Source of the DNA: JAJZSS01 sp964463505
GTDB taxonomy: Bacteria; Chloroflexota; Anaerolineae; Anaerolineales; UBA4823
Direction: 5' to 3'
Length of the DNA: 29,100 bases
Assembly: GCA_964463505.1 (NCBI GenBank)
Contig: CAYXDC010000038.1
Coordinates: forward strand, 1-29,100
Shown here: positions 25,992-29,100 of the stretch, in pieces
Numbering within the stretch: position 1 is the stretch's first letter
Layout: the number at the start of each line of letters is the position of its first letter
Notes under the pieces: model-generated
Told to the model about the DNA's origin: nothing
The model's database searches: none
The model's input: only the letters and a program-made list of their open reading frames with translations
Translations under genes and position numbers: made by a program

Positions 25992-26784
25992 TCGTCCTCA
26001 TCACCAATTCACACTTGGAATAGCCAATCTGGGGATCCAATTGGACTGCCCAAATGCGCTTATCAAAACGCGACTGATTGAAAAATATCAAGATTTCGTT
26101 TTGCCGGAAGTTGCAGAAAGGCAGGTGCAGGTAATTATTAAAATTGGATCGTCATTTGAGGACTATCCACTGGGTATTCACTTTATTGAGCAGCGCATGA
26201 TCGTCTCAGAGGCTGGTGGAGTGGGTTGGTTGGCATGTGCGTTGAATGCTGGAGAGCTGTATCTAGCCCCTCAGGCTTCACTGGGAGCAGTAGATTACTT
26301 TTTGCGTACGGCATTTGCCCTGCTGGCTTATCAAGCTGGTGGATTTATGTTTCATACAGCTGCGGTTGTAAAAAATGGTGAGGCATTCTGTTTTTTTGGT
26401 CACTCCGGCAGTGGCAAGACCACAGTGGCCCGCAATTCCCCACCGGAAAGTGTGTTGAATGATGATCTGGTTTTGGTTTTACCCGAGGGGGAATCCTGGT
26501 CAGTCTATGGCACTCCATTCACCAATCCCACCCAGGTTCGTCCATCCAATCGTTCAGCGCCATTAGGTGGATTGTTCCGCTTAGTTCAAGACCAGACCGT
26601 ATATCTGGAACCCGTGAGTGAAGGTCTGGCAGTCGCAGAATTGATTTCTTGTTTACCGGTTATGCTGACCGATCCTGAAAGCAGCCAGGAGTTAATGCGG
26701 CGCGTGCAAAAAGTCTTGGCAAAATACCCTGTCCAATTACTGCATTTTAGGCCAGATTCTTCATTTTGGCCTATCATTAATTGA
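25984..26784 (+). CDS. HPr-kinase-like P-loop protein, possible RiPP-associated kinase
   Basis: The protein has 266 residues from ATG 25984; the frame is open 16 codons further up, but coupling to the previous gene favours this ATG. The core is that of HPr kinase/PEPCK-like P-loop proteins: FMFHTAAVV (H124), Walker A GHSGSGKTT (139-147), the acidic LNDDLVLV (D160-D161) and the GTPF loop (177-180). The N-terminal domain and the C-terminal signature of true HPr kinase/phosphorylase (HprK) are absent. Shortened relatives sit beside lasso-peptide and other RiPP precursors, where PadeK-type members phosphorylate the precursor. Here a 48-residue precursor-like gene follows 113 nt downstream, so it may phosphorylate or otherwise act on that peptide. 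The target is inferred. Confidence 0.75.
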   Translation: MIDRPHHQFTLGIANLGIQLDCPNALIKTRLIEKYQDFVLPEVAERQVQVIIKIGSSFEDYPLGIHFIEQRMIVSEAGGVGWLACALNAGELYLAPQASLGAVDYFLRTAFALLAYQAGGFMFHTAAVVKNGEAFCFFGHSGSGKTTVARNSPPESVLNDDLVLVLPEGESWSVYGTPFTNPTQVRPSNRSAPLGGLFRLVQDQTVYLEPVSEGLAVAELISCLPVMLTDPESSQELMRRVQKVLAKYPVQLLHFRPDSSFWPIIN

Positions 26785-26809
26785 GATTTGGATATAAAAT
26801 ATCTAAATC
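26785..26809. repeat. AT-rich 11-bp inverted repeat after the HPr-kinase-like gene
   Basis: Arms GATTTGGATAT and ATATCTAAATC flank AAA. The single mismatch becomes a G-U pair in RNA. It begins directly after the TGA stop and ends 16 nt before the -35 of the peptide gene. No T tract follows, so it is more likely an operator or an mRNA-end stabiliser than a terminator. Confidence 0.5.
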
Positions 26810-26825
26810 AATTTACCAAATTAAC

Positions 26826-26854
26826 TTGCATTAAGATGAATTATTCGTTATAAT
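26826..26854 (+). promoter_or_regulatory. Strong sigma-70-type promoter for the 48-residue peptide gene
   Basis: TTGCAT (26826-26831) and TATAAT (26849-26854) are 17 bp apart, the best plus-strand promoter in the window. The implied start near 26861 leaves a leader of about 37 nt. Confidence 0.75.
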
Positions 26855-26897
26855 AACATTGCAAGATGTAATGTGCAGTAGAAGCAGGAGAACAACG

Positions 26898-27044
26898 ATG
26901 GAACATCAACATCCAGAACCAAAATCTGATGAGCGCAAACCTTATGAAAAACCTGCGGTCAAGCACGAGCTGGAGCTCGAGATAAGAGCAGGATCAGGTG
27001 CTCAAATATTTGATCCTTTGAACCCGCTTGGCCTGGGTAAATAG
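26898..27044 (+). CDS. Candidate RiPP (lasso-like) precursor peptide, 48 residues
   Basis: The start is ATG with AGGAG (26886-26890) 7 nt upstream. A consensus promoter and a tight terminator flank it, so this is a real, probably well-expressed monocistronic gene. The N-terminal half is charged and His/Glu/Lys rich. It holds YEKP (16-19), the YxxP motif recognised by PqqD-like RRE proteins in lasso leaders. After YEKPAVKHELELEIR comes AGSGAQIFDPLNPLGLGK (31-48). From the Tyr to the putative cut is 15 residues, and Ala31 to Asp39 would form a nine-residue ring, the geometry I recall for paeninodin (AGPG start, Asp9). The usual Thr at -2 is Ile here, and no cyclase or leader peptidase is in view, so the lasso reading is a hypothesis. 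A secreted or regulatory peptide is the alternative. Confidence 0.7.
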   Translation: MEHQHPEPKSDERKPYEKPAVKHELELEIRAGSGAQIFDPLNPLGLGK

Positions 27045-27090
27045 AGCAGATTTAGGCTTTTAACTGTTCAACTCCAATGAAGTCAAAATG

Positions 27091-27116
27091 GCCGCGCGTA
27101 TGTTGCGCGGCTTTTT
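27091..27116 (+). terminator. Rho-independent terminator of the peptide gene
   Basis: A perfect 7-bp GC stem (GCCGCGC, 27091-27097, with GCGCGGC, 27105-27111; 7-nt loop) is followed by TTTTT. It lies 46 nt after the stop codon and separates the peptide gene from the C25-like gene. Confidence 0.9.
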
Positions 27117-27141
27117 ATATTCCAGGCACGGGATTGCAATC

Positions 27142-27150
27142 TGCTATAAT
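27142..27150 (+). promoter_or_regulatory. Extended -10 promoter for the C25-like protease gene
   Basis: TGCTATAAT matches TGnTATAAT exactly and lies 70 nt before the ATG at 27221, after the terminator at 27091-27116. No -35 at the right distance. Confidence 0.55.
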
Positions 27151-27220
27151 AAATTTACTGGAAATAGGAAAGTAGGGCATCCCAATAATTGCACAATATT
27201 TACTTGTATCAGAGCTGACT

Positions 27221-29100
27221 ATGCTTGCTCGTCTATTCCGCATCATCTTTAGTTTAGCCATCTTCGTGTCATCCTTAGCGGTCCGTCAGACTCAAGGTGT
27301 GGCCTCTGAATCTCCCCAGGCAGGTTTAACCCTTTTAAATTCGGATCTGCACCAGGTGCGCTTTCGCCTGGAGACGCCAGAATATGAGATCCTGACATCT
27401 GAGGCTACTGCCCCTGAGACAGTTTCACTGCAAGTCCCAGGCATGTCAAATGATGTAACCCCAGGCAAGCCCCGTCTGCCTCGACTTTCACGCCTGGTAG
27501 CGATACCAGCTGGCGTGGATGTGCAGATGACATTCCACACTTTTGATCCGCCGGTGTTACCCGGGAAATTCAATCTGGCCCTTGCAGGTGGCCCGCAAGC
27601 GCTGGAGGATGAATGGGAGCCAGGAATCTATCAGGAGGATCTACCGGCTTTTGAAACCTCACTCCTTGATTTCGAAGGTTTCTACCCGGTCCAACCGGTG
27701 CAGTTAGGAGAAGAAGCCTGGATGCGCGGCCAACGTATGCTGCGCGTCGATTTATTTCCTTTTCAGTATGAGTTATCATCGGGTCGTTTGCGCTGGCACA
27801 CAGCACTGGAAGTTGTGATCAGTTTCGAGCCACGCACCGCAGACAACGCCTGGTCGGTCTCGTCTGAGCCAGAGCCTGAAGGTCCCCTGGACTGGCTGGC
27901 AGAGAATCTGGTCATCAATCCTGATAGCGCACGTCAATGGCGTAGCCAGCCCTCAGGTATTGTTGAAGAGCTCTCCCTGGCAAGTGCGGCTGTCGCAGAG
28001 GATTATGACGAAACTCGCTATAAGATCATTGTGCTCGAAGATGGGTTGTATCAGGTGACAGGCGCAGATCTAAGTGCTGCAGGCCTGGATCTATCCCAGG
28101 TCAATCCGTTGGATTTTCGCCTGACCAATCAAGGCGCGCCGGTAGCCATTCAAGTTCAGGACGCTGATGGAAATGATGGTGAAGGGGATGGGATCTTTGC
28201 GCTTACGGATCGGGTGGTTTTTTACGGGGAGCGTTTTCGCGGCGATCGGATGGCTGAACGGTATGCGTCTGAAGATGACGATTGGCCGATAATGCCCACT
28301 GGTTGGCAGCCTCAAATGACTGCCGAAATGTTTGAGAAATATACCGCTGAAAATGTTTATTGGTTGGACGTAGATGGACCGGCTGGATTGCGAATAGGGG
28401 AAATAAGCGGGATACCGACCGGTAACCCACCTCAGCCTTTGCTATTCACGGATACCCAACATTTCGAAGAGGATAATCGTTGGTATACACTGCATCGTTC
28501 GGATGAAGATACCTGGTTTTGGGAGAGAATTTCCCTCAGCACTGCCAGTTCAGTGGTCACCAGCACCTATACATTGGATTTGCCAGGTTTGGCCTACTCC
28601 ATCAATCCAGCAGTCCTGCTTGGCGAGTTGTTTTCAGCCACCGAAAACAGTAGCGTTGACCCAGACCATCACATCCAGCTATTTATTAATGATCATCCTA
28701 CACCCATCCTGGAGAGTCTTTGGGACGGCAGCGGCAGGTACTCATTTGAGGTAGAAATAGATCCTCTACTCTTAAATGCGGGAAGCAATCAGCTCTCATT
28801 GGTTGCATCGCTTGCCTCCAATACCACTGCAGCTCAATTTGATATTGACTGGTTTGAGCTAAGCTATGCGCGTAATTTCCACGCTGAGAATGACCAGCTT
28901 TTCTTTCGTTTCAATGAAGCAGGCGTCATCTGGCAATATGAGATCGATGGATTTACATCGGACCAGATCAGGGTGCTGGATATATCCAATCCGCTTGAAA
29001 CAGCTTTCATCCTGGGGTGGACGGAGTATGTAGAGGCTGCGGGAACTTACCAGGTGAAATTTCAAGCCCAGCACCCACAGGAAGCCAGCTATCTGGTTTC
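27221..29100 (+). CDS. Gingipain-like C25 peptidase, N-terminal propeptide part (3' end beyond window)
   Basis: The frame is open from the ATG at 27221 to the window end, 626 codons without a stop. A signal peptide (about 1-28, LFRIIFSLAIFVSSLAV) is followed by a propeptide like that of gingipain-type C25 proteases: a VTPGKPRLPRLSRLVAIPAG segment and an FYPVQPVQLGEEAWMRGQRM-like segment. Then comes YKIIVLEDGLYQVTGADLS, the typical YKI-x-V-x-x-DG-h-Y-x-h-T start of the pre-catalytic region of C25 family proteins. A beta-sandwich region follows up to the edge. The catalytic Cys/His part should lie just downstream but is not visible. It has its own extended -10 promoter and a weak binding site. 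It is presumably secreted; a role in processing the peptide encoded upstream is possible but unproven. Confidence 0.75.
   Translation, partial: MLARLFRIIFSLAIFVSSLAVRQTQGVASESPQAGLTLLNSDLHQVRFRLETPEYEILTSEATAPETVSLQVPGMSNDVTPGKPRLPRLSRLVAIPAGVDVQMTFHTFDPPVLPGKFNLALAGGPQALEDEWEPGIYQEDLPAFETSLLDFEGFYPVQPVQLGEEAWMRGQRMLRVDLFPFQYELSSGRLRWHTALEVVISFEPRTADNAWSVSSEPEPEGPLDWLAENLVINPDSARQWRSQPSGIVEELSLASAAVAEDYDETRYKIIVLEDGLYQVTGADLSAAGLDLSQVNPLDFRLTNQGAPVAIQVQDADGNDGEGDGIFALTDRVVFYGERFRGDRMAERYASEDDDWPIMPTGWQPQMTAEMFEKYTAENVYWLDVDGPAGLRIGEISGIPTGNPPQPLLFTDTQHFEEDNRWYTLHRSDEDTWFWERISLSTASSVVTSTYTLDLPGLAYSINPAVLLGELFSATENSSVDPDHHIQLFINDHPTPILESLWDGSGRYSFEVEIDPLLLNAGSNQLSLVASLASNTTAAQFDIDWFELSYARNFHAENDQLFFRFNEAGVIWQYEIDGFTSDQIRVLDISNPLETAFILGWTEYVEAAGTYQVKFQAQHPQEASYLV

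Noticed and set aside
25984..26784. Calling the P-loop protein true HPr kinase/phosphorylase (hprK)
   Set aside because: The N-terminal HprK domain and the C-terminal signature are missing and no PTS genes are near.
26859..26897. Upstream in-frame start for the 48-residue peptide
   Set aside because: It begins at or next to the predicted transcription start, so it would not have a leader or binding site; the ATG at 26898 has AGGAG at ideal distance.
1..29100. CRISPR array, insertion sequence, prophage or integron
   Set aside because: No regularly spaced direct repeats, transposase, integrase or terminal inverted repeats were seen in the window.

Overview
The window looks like a chromosomal segment of a filamentous-type Chloroflexota bacterium, most likely class Anaerolineae. 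This is inferred from the gene repertoire: stacked GAF sensors, a LuxR-HTH/Kelch membrane regulator, secreted repeat proteins, a gingipain-like C25 protease and GT-C glycosyltransferases. No phylogenetic marker is present to prove it. Base composition is moderate and even. GTG and TTG starts are common, and several promoters are of the extended -10 type (TGnTATAAT). I see no insertion sequence, integrase, phage gene or CRISPR array.

Layout. (1) 1-4388, minus strand: a signalling operon of two stand-alone receiver proteins, a Cache-HAMP-triple-GAF sensor without a kinase domain, and the start of an overlapping membrane protein cut by the window edge. (2) 4503-4645: a tRNA-Gly(CCC) gene on the minus strand with its own promoter and terminator. 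(3) 4756-6090, plus strand: a LuxR-type HTH joined through one membrane helix to a six-bladed Kelch propeller. (4) 6137-7920: a divergent pair of lipoproteins, one an SGNH hydrolase and the other a small CNA-B-like beta-sandwich protein. (5) 7904-25275, minus strand: a long envelope-glycan block. In transcription order it encodes a giant secreted M23 peptidase with adhesive domains, a DPM1-like GT2, a large GT-C-like membrane protein, a GT4, an ArnT/PMT-like GT39, a second GT4, a methyltransferase, an AlgX-like SGNH protein, an AglD/YbhN-type membrane protein, a secreted four-repeat protein, and finally a Wzx-type flippase. From the GT2 gene to the AglD/YbhN gene the genes overlap or lie within about 20 nt of each other, so they are probably co-transcribed and make, decorate and export a surface glycan.

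(6) 25479-29100, plus strand: the most unusual part. A small twin-membrane-anchor Fn3-like protein overlaps an HPr-kinase-like P-loop protein. A 48-residue peptide gene follows, with an excellent promoter, a strong ribosome binding site and a tight terminator of its own. Its product has a YxxP leader motif and a C-terminal segment that lines up with paeninodin-type lasso precursors (possible ring residues Ala31 to Asp39). No lasso cyclase or leader peptidase is in view. Next comes the propeptide part of a gingipain-like C25 protease that runs off the window. I read this as a candidate ribosomally made, modified peptide locus of an undescribed or minimal kind.

Everything was read by eye from the sequence. 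Family names rest on motifs and architecture, not on database searches.
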